Assembly: GCF_001953955.1 (NCBI RefSeq)
Contig: NZ_CP019300.1
Location: 744,001 to 808,000, forward strand
Direction: 5' to 3'
Source of the DNA: Prevotella intermedia ATCC 25611 = DSM 20706
GTDB lineage: Bacteria > Bacteroidota > Bacteroidia > Bacteroidales > Bacteroidaceae
DNA: 64,000 bases
Below are positions 9,594 to 18,108 of the stretch, piece by piece. Position 1 is the stretch's first letter; each line of letters starts with the position of its first letter. Below the pieces are notes generated by a model, which searched no databases, had not been told where the DNA came from, and saw only the letters and a program-made list of their open reading frames with translations. The position numbers and the translations under genes are program-made.

Positions 9594-9625
9594 CAAAGGT
9601 ACGAAGAAAACTCGAAATATGCAAA
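9594..9625 (-). promoter_or_regulatory. Promoter of parC
   Basis: The minus strand reads TTTG, 20 bp, TACCTTTG, a perfect match to the Bacteroidetes consensus and spacing. The leader is about 25 nt. Confidence 0.75.
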
Positions 9626-9685
9626 TTAGAGCAGCGAAACAAACATCTATTTATTATAGGTGAAAGGAAGCCATAATGAATCTGA

Positions 9686-9934
9686 ACGGAGTTGATGTTA
9701 TTTCCCCTGCTTGTTTTCTTCTTTTTCTTAGGGGATTGTATTATCTTTGTACGTAGAAAATAGAATTATTTAAGCTTTGAGAAAAATTTATCAGAACTGT
9801 GATAATAATTTATCTAAGCTTTGATAAATTTTTCTCAAAGCTTAGATAATTCGATAGAATGCGTATAGAATTATGATTTTGTAGGCATCTAAATATGATT
9901 TTATACGTATCTAAACAGAAAAGGAAGCAAGAAA
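9686..9934 (+). repeat. Orphan copy of the HU-gene leader region
   Basis: About 250 bp closely match, in opposite orientation, the promoter and leader of the HU-family gene at 24135-24386. The shared landmarks are TTAGGGGATTGTATTATC with a TATCTTTG promoter box (9742-9749), a long inverted repeat, ATCTAAATATGATTTTATAC and AAGGAAGCAAGAAAG. The match stops exactly where the HU start region should follow. Here the sequence goes instead into an IS30 transposase tail, so the leader has no HU gene behind it. Confidence 0.85.
9763..9852 (+). repeat. Long near-perfect inverted repeat in the orphan HU leader
   Basis: Arms 9763-9792 and 9823-9852 are about 30 bp each, and 21 consecutive bases (9772-9792 / 9823-9843, ending in AAGCTT at the outer edge) are perfect. 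The spacer is 30 bp. In RNA this would form one very stable hairpin within the leader. Confidence 0.85.
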
Positions 9935-10129
9935 GGGAACATTGAAAACACAAATAAGCTCATCAGGCAATACATACCAAAGAAAGCAAACTTCGATGAT
10001 TTCACAGACAAAAAGATTGCGACCATACAGAAGAAAATAAACAGAAGACCTAAATATCCAAACACCAAAATGCGAGTTCTACAGAAAAATATAATAATTT
10101 TGCACTTGCTGGTTGACTCTACGAATTAA
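9929..10129 (+). pseudogene. IS30-family transposase, C-terminal remnant
   Basis: One frame reads KKGNIENTNKLIRQYIPK followed by IATIQKKINRRP, which is the C-terminal signature of IS30-family DDE transposases (ENTN-x-LIRQY-P ... IQ-x-x-IN-x-RP). Only about 65 codons remain, ending at TAA 10127-10129; the DDE core and N-terminal HTH are missing, and the last 20 codons do not look transposase-like. It joins directly onto the orphan HU leader, so the fragment marks the scar of an IS insertion or recombination. Confidence 0.75.
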
Positions 10130-10193
10130 TTATAACGTCATTCTTTCGCAAACTTTCACAACTTTTAGTTCCCTTATTCCGTTAAAAAGCCGT

Positions 10194-10201
10194 AACTTTG
10201 T
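10194..10201 (+). promoter_or_regulatory. Promoter -7 element of glyS
   Basis: TAACTTTG matches TAnnTTTG, 39 bp before the glyS ATG. The -33 box is not convincing. Confidence 0.5.
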
Positions 10202-10239
10202 GCCAAATTCCGAATAAACAAAGATAAAAGAAATATATT

Positions 10240-11790
10240 ATGGCACAAGAGGATACATTCAAAAAGATAGTAAGCCATTGCAAAGAATATGGTTTTGTTT
10301 TTCCAAGTAGTGATATATACGATGGTCTTGCAGCGGTTTACGACTACGGTCAGAACGGTGTAGAACTTAAAAACAACATCAAGCAGTATTGGTGGCAGTC
10401 AATGGTGTTGCTCCACAACAACATCGTTGGCATTGATTCGTCTATCTTTATGCACCCTACGATATGGAAAGCAAGCGGCCACGTTGATGCTTTCAACGAC
10501 CCTTTGATTGACAATCGCGACTCTAAGAAACGTTACAGAGCCGATGTGCTGATAGAAGACCAGCTCGGCAAGTACGAAGAAAAGATGGATAAGGAAATCG
10601 CCAAGGCTGCAAAGAAATTTGGCGACAGCTTCGATGAGGCGCAATTCCGTGCCACCAATCCCCGCGTATTGGAGTATCAGCGTAAGTACGATGAACTTCA
10701 CACACGCTTTGCCAATGCGATGGAGGCTTCAAACCTTGAGGAATTGAAGCAAATCATACTTGATGAAGGTATCGTAGACCCTATTAGCGGAACAAAGAAC
10801 TGGACCGATGTGCGCCAATTTAATCTTATGTTCTCAACCGAAATGGGTGCTTCTGCCGATTCATCAAGCACGATTTATCTGCGTCCAGAGACAGCACAGG
10901 GTATCTTTGTTAATTTCTTGAATGTTCAGAAGACCGGTCGTATGAAACTGCCGTTCGGTATCGCACAGATTGGAAAGGCTTTCCGTAACGAGATTGTAGC
11001 GCGCCAATTCGTGTTCCGTATGCGCGAATTTGAACAAATGGAAATGCAGTTCTTCTGCCAACCGGGCACGGAAATGGAATGGTTCAACTATTGGAAGCAG
11101 TATCGTTTGGCGTGGCACCAGGCTCTTGGTATGGGTAACGAGAACTATCGCTATCACGACCACGAGAAGTTGGCGCACTATGCAAATGCTGCAACCGACA
11201 TCGAGTTCCATATGCCATTCGGTTTCAAGGAAGTAGAAGGTATCCACTCGCGCACCGATTTCGACCTTTCACAACACGAAAAGTACTCGGGCAGACAGAT
11301 AAAGTACTTTGACCCAGAACGCAATGAGAACTACACACCTTACGTTGTTGAGACTTCTATCGGCGTAGACCGTATGTTCTTGAGCATTATGTGCCACAGC
11401 TACACCGAAGAACAGCTTGAAAATGGTTCGAGCCGCATCGTTTTGAGCTTGCCAGAACCGTTGGCTCCTGTTAAGTGTGCAGTGCTTCCGTTGGTAAACA
11501 AGGACGGTCTGCCAGAGAAAGCACAAGAGATTGTGGACGATTTGAAGTTCCACTTCAACACCACCATCGAGGCAAAGGACTCTATTGGCAAGCGTTATCG
11601 TCGCCAAGATGCCATTGGTACGCCTTTCTGCGTTACCGTTGATGGCGACACGCTTACCGATAACACAGTTACTCTGCGCTATCGCGACTCTATGAAACAA
11701 GAGCGTGTGCCTGTTGCAAAGCTACGTGAAATCATTGAAGACCGTGTTTCTATAACTTCACTGTTGAAGAAACTCGACGTAAAAGAATAA
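10240..11790 (+). CDS. glyS: Glycyl-tRNA synthetase (single-chain, class II)
   Basis: The 516-aa product is of the eukaryote-like alpha2 type of glycyl-tRNA synthetase, the form found in Bacteroidetes, and not the alpha2-beta2 type. Seen in the sequence are the N-terminal YGFVFPSSDIY start, the class II motif 2 region (GKAFRNEIVARQFVFRMREF), motif 3 around SIGVDRMFLSIM, and a C-terminal anticodon-binding domain from about residue 400 (EPLAPVKCAVLPLV). It charges tRNA-Gly with glycine. The downstream FKBP gene starts 26 bp later on the same strand, so the two may be co-transcribed. Confidence 0.96.
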   Translation: MAQEDTFKKIVSHCKEYGFVFPSSDIYDGLAAVYDYGQNGVELKNNIKQYWWQSMVLLHNNIVGIDSSIFMHPTIWKASGHVDAFNDPLIDNRDSKKRYRADVLIEDQLGKYEEKMDKEIAKAAKKFGDSFDEAQFRATNPRVLEYQRKYDELHTRFANAMEASNLEELKQIILDEGIVDPISGTKNWTDVRQFNLMFSTEMGASADSSSTIYLRPETAQGIFVNFLNVQKTGRMKLPFGIAQIGKAFRNEIVARQFVFRMREFEQMEMQFFCQPGTEMEWFNYWKQYRLAWHQALGMGNENYRYHDHEKLAHYANAATDIEFHMPFGFKEVEGIHSRTDFDLSQHEKYSGRQIKYFDPERNENYTPYVVETSIGVDRMFLSIMCHSYTEEQLENGSSRIVLSLPEPLAPVKCAVLPLVNKDGLPEKAQEIVDDLKFHFNTTIEAKDSIGKRYRRQDAIGTPFCVTVDGDTLTDNTVTLRYRDSMKQERVPVAKLREIIEDRVSITSLLKKLDVKE

Positions 11791-11816
11791 GACTATATTT
11801 ACAGTAGAATAGAATT

Positions 11817-12509
11817 ATGCAAAATAAAAACGAATTAAGAATGCGCTTGCAAAGCCTCTTCTTCTCTGCAACTTTGCTGTTTGCAGCTATGTTTTCGGTT
11901 GGTTTGCTCTCTTCTTGTTCGGAAGATGAAAAGGAAAACGAAGAGTTTGCCAACTGGAAATCCAAGAATACGACGTATTGGACAAACCTTTACAACACAA
12001 CAAAGCAAAAGATTGCCAATGGCGACACGTCTTGGAAGCTCATCTTAAATTATACTTATCAGGGACAAACAGTAAATGAAGGAACAAAAGACTATGCACC
12101 CGAGAACTACATTATTGTTCACGAGTTAGAGAAAGGAACAGGTTCGGGCTCACCATTGTTCACCGACTCGGTGCTTGTTCACTATCAAGGACGCCTCATA
12201 CCTTCGCCAACTTACACTGCAGGAGTAGTTTTCGACAGCAGTTGGGGCGGCAATGGCTTGGTATTCAACCCTAAGACATCACGCCCAGCCCAGCTTTTGG
12301 TGGGCGGAGCTAAAGGTGCTGTTATTGATGGATTTGCTACTGCTTTGCAGAAAATGCACATCGGCGACCATTGGGTGGTTTACATTCCTTACCAGTTAGG
12401 CTACGGTGCTAGGAAGAATGGAGCTATTCCAGCTTATTCCAACTTGATTTTCGATTTGCGTCTGCACTCTTATTACAGAGCAGGAACAAAAGTTCCCGAT
12501 ATTATTTAA
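11817..12509 (+). CDS. FKBP-type peptidyl-prolyl isomerase, lipoprotein
   Basis: The product is 230 aa. The signal peptide ends LLSSC with Cys34 as the lipid-modified residue, followed by an acidic SEDEKENEE stretch typical of exported Bacteroidetes lipoproteins. From about residue 95 the FKBP fold is recognisable (DSVLVHYQGRLI, GVVFDSS, VIDGFATALQKMHIGDHWVVYIP, YQLGYG, IPAYSNLIFDLRL). It would assist folding of envelope proteins by proline isomerisation. It lies closely behind glyS and ahead of a MATE transporter. Confidence 0.92.
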   Translation: MQNKNELRMRLQSLFFSATLLFAAMFSVGLLSSCSEDEKENEEFANWKSKNTTYWTNLYNTTKQKIANGDTSWKLILNYTYQGQTVNEGTKDYAPENYIIVHELEKGTGSGSPLFTDSVLVHYQGRLIPSPTYTAGVVFDSSWGGNGLVFNPKTSRPAQLLVGGAKGAVIDGFATALQKMHIGDHWVVYIPYQLGYGARKNGAIPAYSNLIFDLRLHSYYRAGTKVPDII

Positions 12510-12584
12510 GGACATACCAGCCAGCTCTTAGCGAAGACTTACGGTGGGCATATTGTCTGCCTTCACAACCCTACCTTATATATT

Positions 12585-14042
12585 ATGGTGTTCAGCAAGA
12601 CTGTAACCGATGCGCTCTTAGAGAAAATCAGGAACGGTAATTCTATGACGATGGGCGAGAAATTAAATCTCATCGTCCAATTAAGTATTCCGTCCATTCT
12701 CGCACAGGTTACTGCTGTTATGATGTTCTACATCGACGCCTCGATGGTAGGTTCGTTGGGAGCAACCGCTTCGGCTTCAATCGGATTGGTAGAACCTGCC
12801 ACGTGGCTCTTTGGCTCGTTGGTTGCAGCGGGCGGAATGGGCTTTTCGGTGCAAGCCGCACATTTCATTGGAGCCAACGACTTCGAGAAAGCGCGCGCCG
12901 TAATGCGGCACGGATATATCTTTGGTTTGGCTTTCAGCTTTATACTGATGGCTGTTGCCGCACTGTTGGCTACGCCGTTGCCCCGTTGGTTGGGCGGTGG
13001 TGCCGACATTCAGCACGACGCTTCCATCTACTTTCTCATCTTTTCGTTTGCAGTGCCAGTGCATTTGGTAGAGTATTTATCGGCTGCAATGTTGAAAGTG
13101 TCGGGCGATATGCGCCACCCAAGCCTTATCTCCGTGTTGATGTGCGTTATGGACGTGGTCTTCAACTTCATCTTAATCTTTCCTACGCGCACCCTTACCG
13201 TATTGGGATTTCAGTTTGAAATGTTCGGATTAGGCTTAGGAGTCAAAGGTGCTGCCATCGGTACGCTACTGTCGTTTGTCGTAGCTGCCATTCCTTTAAT
13301 CTATTTTGCCATCTTCCGCAGTCCTATATTGGCGTGGAAACTCGACACCAAACGTTTCGTATGGGTGTGGGATTACATCGTCCACGCTGTAAAGATAGGT
13401 GCGCCTATGGCGATGCAATACCTTCTGATGAATGGTGCACAGGTGGTTTCTACTATGATTGTCGCACCCTTGGGCAACTTTGCTATTGCTGCAAATTCGT
13501 TTGCCGTAACAGCCGAAAGCCTGTGTTATATGCCAGGTTACGGTATTGCTGAAGCAGCAACGACGCTTGTCGGACAAAGTGTCGGAGCGAAACGGAAAGA
13601 ACTTTGCAAGAGTTTTGCCTATATGACAATCTTCATCGGTATGGCAGTTATGGCGTTTATGGGCGTGGTTATGTACATCTTCGCTCCCGAAATGATAGGA
13701 ATGCTCTCGCCTGTGCCCGAAATCAGAGAGTTGGGTGTTGCCGTTCTGCGCATCGAAGCCTTTGCCGAACCATTCTTTGCTGCAGCCATCGTAGCTTATA
13801 GCGTATGTGTTGGTGCTGGCGACACGTTCAAACCATCGCTAATCAACCTTGGCTCTATGTGGTTCGTGCGCCTTACGCTGGCTTATGCCCTCGCTTCCAC
13901 CTATGGCTTGCGTGGTGTTTGGTTTGCAATGGCAGTAGAACTTACGTTCCGTGGTTCTATGTTCTTGATACGGATTTACCGTGGCGGTTGGCTGAGAAAT
14001 ATTGCCGACACCCCACAAACAGAACAAGCGACAGTTTCATAA
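12585..14042 (+). CDS. MATE-family multidrug / Na+-coupled efflux transporter
   Basis: The 485-aa product is very hydrophobic, with about 12 membrane segments arranged as two similar halves, as in MATE proteins. The first half begins around residue 30 (LIVQLSIPSILAQVTAVMMF) and the second around 280 (KIGAPMAMQYLLMNGAQVVS). MATE proteins export cationic drugs and metabolites using Na+ or H+ gradients; the substrate here cannot be told. A later in-frame ATG (MTMGEKLNLIV) is a possible alternative start. It sits between the FKBP and DedA genes in one direction and may share their transcript. Confidence 0.92.
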   Translation: MVFSKTVTDALLEKIRNGNSMTMGEKLNLIVQLSIPSILAQVTAVMMFYIDASMVGSLGATASASIGLVEPATWLFGSLVAAGGMGFSVQAAHFIGANDFEKARAVMRHGYIFGLAFSFILMAVAALLATPLPRWLGGGADIQHDASIYFLIFSFAVPVHLVEYLSAAMLKVSGDMRHPSLISVLMCVMDVVFNFILIFPTRTLTVLGFQFEMFGLGLGVKGAAIGTLLSFVVAAIPLIYFAIFRSPILAWKLDTKRFVWVWDYIVHAVKIGAPMAMQYLLMNGAQVVSTMIVAPLGNFAIAANSFAVTAESLCYMPGYGIAEAATTLVGQSVGAKRKELCKSFAYMTIFIGMAVMAFMGVVMYIFAPEMIGMLSPVPEIRELGVAVLRIEAFAEPFFAAAIVAYSVCVGAGDTFKPSLINLGSMWFVRLTLAYALASTYGLRGVWFAMAVELTFRGSMFLIRIYRGGWLRNIADTPQTEQATVS

Positions 14043-14077
14043 ATACAGAATTATATTATTAAAAGAAATATTTTAAA

Positions 14078-14713
14078 ATGCATTGGTTTTCGTCTCTCTT
14101 AGACACACTTAATTATTGGACAATCTTCCTCGGTATGTATATCGAAGGAACAGTTATCCCTTTCCCTTCCGAGCTCATCGTTTCGCCCGCTGCCTACCAC
14201 GCTGCAGCAGGGCATCTTAACGTGTTCTGGGTGGTTATAGTTGCCACATTAGGCGCAGTTGCAGGCTCAACAACCAACTATGTTGCAGCTTATTATCTCG
14301 GACGACCTATTATTTACCACTTTGCAAACAGCAAATTCGGGCATCTCTGTTTGTTGAACGAAGACAAAGTGAAAACTGCCGAGAAGTATTTCTACGACCA
14401 TGGGGTTATAGCAACCCTTACAGGGCGACTTATTCCTGGTATCCGACAAATCATCTCGATACCTGCAGGCTTGTCAAAAATGACCTTTTGGAAGTTCCTG
14501 CTTTATACTACCATCGGTTCAGGAATATGGAACTGTGTACTTGCCATACTCGGCTGGTATCTTCATTCTGTTGTTCCAGAAAGTCAGCTCACAGCAAAAA
14601 TAGAAGAGTATAACGACTATCTAAAATACGTTATCTTAGGTATCGTTGCCTTAGTGGCTGTTTATTTCGTGGTAAGATACTACATAAAGAAAGCAAAAGC
14701 AAACAAGCAATAA
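14078..14713 (+). CDS. DedA-family membrane protein
   Basis: The product is 211 aa with the DedA (SNARE-associated) pattern: the N-terminal EGTVIPFPSELIVSPAAY segment with its conserved acidic and Pro residues, then GAVAGSTTNYVAAYYLGRP and the FTGRFIPGIR-type motif seen here as LTGRLIPGIRQIISIPAG. DedA proteins are inner-membrane proteins linked to lipid recycling (undecaprenyl phosphate or phosphatidylethanolamine scrambling) and envelope homeostasis. It is the last gene of the plus-strand run from glyS, followed by two hairpins. Confidence 0.93.
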   Translation: MHWFSSLLDTLNYWTIFLGMYIEGTVIPFPSELIVSPAAYHAAAGHLNVFWVVIVATLGAVAGSTTNYVAAYYLGRPIIYHFANSKFGHLCLLNEDKVKTAEKYFYDHGVIATLTGRLIPGIRQIISIPAGLSKMTFWKFLLYTTIGSGIWNCVLAILGWYLHSVVPESQLTAKIEEYNDYLKYVILGIVALVAVYFVVRYYIKKAKANKQ

Positions 14714-14716
14714 GCA

Positions 14717-14759
14717 CAAACGAGGGTGCATAGAAAGCCCAAACAGCTGCACACTCGTT
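14717..14759 (+). terminator. Hairpin directly after the DedA gene
   Basis: The arms AAACGAG-GTGCA / TGCAC-CTCGTTT lie 4 bp after the stop. The U-tract is short, so termination may depend on the second, stronger hairpin downstream. Confidence 0.5.
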
Positions 14760-14783
14760 TCAAAATCCTCCACTATTCATAGC

Positions 14784-14828
14784 AACGGCTCTGTACACTG
14801 CATTCTTCAGCAGCGCACAGAGCCGTTT
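14784..14828 (+). terminator. Strong terminator after the DedA gene
   Basis: The arms AACGGCTCTGT / ACAGAGCCGTT with an inner CTGC/GCAG extension are followed by TTTGTTTT. It closes the glyS-DedA run. Confidence 0.75.
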
Positions 14829-14917
14829 GTTTTCACTATTTTATAGCGTTTCCACCATATTCTCTCTTTCCCTTGAACGCGGTTTCAACTTATCAAAATT
14901 TTTGTTTCACAAATTAT

Positions 14918-14993
14918 TTACACGTAAATAAATATTTTTCTACGTGTAAGTAATAATTTCTTTACGTGTAAATAAATATTTCTTTACGTGTAA
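14918..14993. repeat. Four TTACGTGTAA sites at about 22-bp spacing
   Basis: TTACACGTAA (14918) is followed by TACGTGTAA (14941), TTACGTGTAA (14962) and TTACGTGTAA (14984), separated by AATAAATATTTCT-like spacers. The first site is inverted relative to the others. It lies in the convergent gap between the DedA and lpxB 3' ends (14714-15224), where no gene is visible. The function is unknown. Confidence 0.7.
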
Positions 14994-15062
14994 GTAATTT
15001 ATTAGTGTTCGGCAAAAACGATATAAGATGTTAGAACAAGCAAGGGTAAAGCATGCAAAAAA

Positions 15063-15099
15063 CGCTCCCAAACCTATATGACGATGAGGCTTGGGAGCG
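15063..15099 (-). terminator. Intrinsic terminator downstream of lpxB
   Basis: The arms CGCTCCCAA / TTGGGAGCG with an inner CCT/AGG step are followed on the minus strand by a run of T (A-tract 15057-15062). It is about 125 bp after the lpxB stop. Confidence 0.75.
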
Positions 15100-15224
15100 T
15101 GGAAGAAATGTATTTGATATAAAAAACTATTTTCCTTAACTATGTCTTTGAAAGTCTTTTCTGCTGCGCTAAATTTAAAAATGCGTCATTCTTTCAATAT
15201 CAAAAGCAATGAGCGACAGTCCAT

Positions 15225-16367
15225 TTACTGCTTTCGTGTTAATAAATACACCATCAGGTTGGCTGCATTGTCGGGTGCAATGTGGTCGCCAAGCTTTTCT
15301 TTCATCTGTTCATACTCGGCAAGCATAGTCTCGCGATAAGGCTGTTCGGGTAGAATGCGATAGAGTTCATTGGCAATATTCTTTATTTTAAATCGGTCGG
15401 CAAGTAGTTCCTGCACTACTTCCTTGTCGGCAATGAGATTTACCAACGATATGAAGCGCACCTTTATGATGTGTTTGAAAGCAAAACGAATAAGGTTTGG
15501 CAGTGGTGTTTCGTAGCAAACCACTTGTGGAACATTAAACAGAGCTGTTTCTAAAGTTGCCGTTCCGCTTGTTACAAGGGCGGTTGTGGAGTGCGAAAGC
15601 AGTTCGTACGTACTGTTTTTTACAATCTTCGCATCGTGTTTGCTTATAAATCGATCGTAGTAAGTAATGTCTATCGACGGTGCACCTGCTATTACCATTT
15701 GGTAATCTTCAAAGCGTGAGGCAGCTTCGAGCATCGACGGCAGGTTGTCTTTTATCTCTTGCTTCCTGCTTCCTGCTAAAATGGCAATGATAGGCTTTTC
15801 GTTTAGACCGTTACGACTGCAAAACTCCTCCTTTGTTTCTGTGTACTGACTTTTGAATGTGGCAACTTCTTCGGCTGTGGGATTGCCTACGTAGTGTATT
15901 TTATAGTTGTGTTTCCGTTCGTAGAAGCCGATTTCAAACGGCAAGATAGAGAACATCTCTTTCACATCTCGCTTTATTGCGCGAATACGCCACTCTTTCC
16001 ACGCCCATATTTTGGGTGAAATATAGTAATAAACAGGAATTTTGGTATTCTTGTGAACGAACTTTGCAATCTTCAGATTAAAGCCTGGGTAGTCTACAAG
16101 TATTACCACATCGGGCTGCCACTTCACAATGTCCTCCTTGCAGAACTTCATATTCTTCATAATAGTAGGCAAATGCAACAGCACAGGAACAAATCCCATA
16201 TAGGCAAGTTTCTTGTAATGGCGCACACACGTACCGCCAACGTTTTGCATTAAATCGCCACCGAAGAAGCGAAACTCTGCCGCTTCGTCAAATTTCCTAA
16301 GCGATTGCATCAAGCGCGATGCGTGCAAATCGCCCGATGCTTCGCCAACTATCAGATAATACTTCAT
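15225..16367 (-). CDS. lpxB: Lipid-A-disaccharide synthase
   Basis: The 380-aa product is normal length for LpxB, the GT19 glycosyltransferase that joins UDP-2,3-diacyl-GlcN and lipid X at the inner membrane. The N-terminal GEASGDLHASRLMQSL and the following FFGGDLMQ are family signatures, as are the central IKIPVYYYISPKIWAWKEWR-like stretch and the GSRKQEI loop. It follows surE by 51 bp on the same strand, a pairing common in Bacteroidetes, so both are likely on one transcript from the promoter before surE. Confidence 0.96.
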   Translation of the reverse strand: MKYYLIVGEASGDLHASRLMQSLRKFDEAAEFRFFGGDLMQNVGGTCVRHYKKLAYMGFVPVLLHLPTIMKNMKFCKEDIVKWQPDVVILVDYPGFNLKIAKFVHKNTKIPVYYYISPKIWAWKEWRIRAIKRDVKEMFSILPFEIGFYERKHNYKIHYVGNPTAEEVATFKSQYTETKEEFCSRNGLNEKPIIAILAGSRKQEIKDNLPSMLEAASRFEDYQMVIAGAPSIDITYYDRFISKHDAKIVKNSTYELLSHSTTALVTSGTATLETALFNVPQVVCYETPLPNLIRFAFKHIIKVRFISLVNLIADKEVVQELLADRFKIKNIANELYRILPEQPYRETMLAEYEQMKEKLGDHIAPDNAANLMVYLLTRKQ

Positions 16368-16418
16368 TCTTCAGACGGTTATTGTTAATATATTAATCAA
16401 AGAGAATTGTATTTGAAC

Positions 16419-17189
16419 TTACTGTTCCCACGCTTTCAGCTTGTCCAACACATCGTAGTCGGTAATGTCGATGCGTGTTGGTGTTACCGAAACATAGCCT
16501 TCTTCCAATGCCCAACGGTCGGTATCGGTTGCCAAAGGCTCGTCGTTGCGATATTTGCCCAGCATCCAATAATAGTCAAAACCCCTTGGGTGCTCGCAGC
16601 GAAGAGTTTCTTTTATCCAGCTACCGTACCCCATTCGACAGACTTTGATACCCTTGAAGCTGTCGCGGATAGGGAAGTTTACATTCAGGCAAACACCCTT
16701 GGGCAAACCATCGCTCAACACTTCCTTTACTATCTTTACGACATAGCTGCGGAGATGTTCAAGATTGGCATCTGGGTTGTAGTCGCACGACGAGAAAGCA
16801 ACGGAAGGAACGTACTTTAAGCAGCCTTCTCGGGCAATGCCCATTGTGCCGCTGTAATGCGTATTCACCGAAGAGTTGTCGCCGTGATTAATGCCGCCGA
16901 GTATCAAATCGGGGCGTCTGCCATTTAAAATCTGCTCGAAAGCAATCTTCACACAGTCTACAGGAGTTCCTGTACACGACCATACTTCACAGTTAGGTAT
17001 GTTGTTGCGGCGATTTAAACGCAGGCTGTCGCTTGCTGAGAAAGCACACGAAAAACCTGAACGTGGTCCCTCTGGGGCACAAATCAAAACTTCGGCAAAG
17101 TCAGAGAGAAACGAAGCCAATGTTTTAATGCCATTAGCCTTATACCCATCGTCGTTGGAGATGAGGATAAGAGGTCGTTTGCAATTCAT
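16419..17189 (-). CDS. surE: 5'-nucleotidase SurE
   Basis: I start at the ATG at 17189 (MNCKRPLILISNDDGYKANG), giving 256 aa, the usual SurE size. A longer open frame upstream adds hydrophobic residues that cross the promoter and does not belong. The metal-binding SNDDG motif is at 11-15 and the later GGINHGDNSSVNTHYSGTMG segment matches the family's second motif. SurE is a survival protein that dephosphorylates nucleoside monophosphates and some other phosphate esters. It is divergent from parA, with the two promoters within about 60 bp. Confidence 0.95.
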   Translation of the reverse strand: MNCKRPLILISNDDGYKANGIKTLASFLSDFAEVLICAPEGPRSGFSCAFSASDSLRLNRRNNIPNCEVWSCTGTPVDCVKIAFEQILNGRRPDLILGGINHGDNSSVNTHYSGTMGIAREGCLKYVPSVAFSSCDYNPDANLEHLRSYVVKIVKEVLSDGLPKGVCLNVNFPIRDSFKGIKVCRMGYGSWIKETLRCEHPRGFDYYWMLGKYRNDEPLATDTDRWALEEGYVSVTPTRIDITDYDVLDKLKAWEQ

Positions 17190-17211
17190 AAATTTTATTT
17201 TCTTTTGCCTG

Positions 17212-17219
17212 CAAAAATA
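17212..17219 (-). promoter_or_regulatory. Promoter -7 element of surE-lpxB
   Basis: The minus strand reads TATTTTTG, about 22 bp before the surE ATG. It faces the parA promoter, so the leader is very short. Confidence 0.5.
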
Positions 17220-17261
17220 CGAAAAAAGGTTTATAAATAGTGCTTTCTCGCTTAAAATATG

Positions 17262-17269
17262 TATCTTTG
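17262..17269 (+). promoter_or_regulatory. Promoter -7 element of the parAB operon
   Basis: TATCTTTG lies 31 bp before the parA ATG. A TTTC box about 18 bp upstream is a weak -33 candidate. Confidence 0.55.
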
Positions 17270-17299
17270 TCGGCAAAACAAGTATAGGAAAAGAAGAAA

Positions 17300-18067
17300 A
17301 TGGGAAAAATAATCGCAATGGCAAACCAAAAGGGTGGTGTAGGAAAAACAACCTCTACCATCAATCTTGCTGCATCGCTGGCAACGCTTGAGAAGTCTGT
17401 TCTCGTTATCGATGCCGACCCACAGGCGAATGCTTCAAGCGGTTTGGGCGTTGATATTAAAGAAGTGGATTGCTCGTTGTACGAATGTATTATCGACCAC
17501 GCTGATGTTCGCGATGCCATTTATACCACAGATATTGAAGGAATGGACATTGTTCCGAGCCATATCAACCTTGTTGGTGCGGAAATAGAGATGCTGCAAA
17601 TAAATAATCGTGAAGAGGTACTGGAGAAACTCTTAGCTCCTATTCGCAACGATTACGACTATATACTTATTGATTGTAGCCCATCGTTGGGTCTGATTAC
17701 CGTAAACGCCTTGACAGCAGCCGATTCTGTCATCATTCCCGTGCAATGCGAATACTTCGCACTCGAAGGAATCAGCAAGTTGCTGAACACGATTAAAATC
17801 ATAAAGAGCAAGTTGAATCCGAAGCTGGAGATAGAAGGTTTCTTGCTTACGATGTACGACAGTCGTTTGAGATTGGCACGTCAGATATACGATGAAGTGA
17901 AACGCCACTTCCAAGAGTTGGTATTCAAAACCGTTATTCAGCGCAATGTGAAACTCTCTGAAAGCCCAAGTCACGGCTTGCCGGTAATTCTTTACGATGC
18001 CGATTCTACAGGTGCAAAGAATCATCTTGCCTTGGCGAAAGAGATTATAGAGAAGAATAAGAAGTAA
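17300..18067 (+). CDS. parA: Chromosome partitioning ATPase ParA (Soj)
   Basis: The product is 255 aa. The deviant Walker A motif KGGVGKTT is at residues 11-18, followed by the switch IDADPQANASSGLG and IDCSPSLGLIT. These identify a ParA-type ATPase that works with ParB on parS sites to separate replicated origins. The gene is followed by parB after a 41-bp gap (counting from the later parB start), the normal chromosomal order. I did not find a clear parS inverted repeat near the pair by eye. Confidence 0.96.
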   Translation: MGKIIAMANQKGGVGKTTSTINLAASLATLEKSVLVIDADPQANASSGLGVDIKEVDCSLYECIIDHADVRDAIYTTDIEGMDIVPSHINLVGAEIEMLQINNREEVLEKLLAPIRNDYDYILIDCSPSLGLITVNALTAADSVIIPVQCEYFALEGISKLLNTIKIIKSKLNPKLEIEGFLLTMYDSRLRLARQIYDEVKRHFQELVFKTVIQRNVKLSESPSHGLPVILYDADSTGAKNHLALAKEIIEKNKK

Positions 18068-18108
18068 GGGAATACGATTTTATCCCTTTGAAACTTATCA
18101 ATAGAAAA

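Noticed and set aside
17190..17351. Longer N-terminus for SurE
   Set aside because: It crosses the surE promoter and lacks family resemblance; the start at 17189 gives a standard-length protein.
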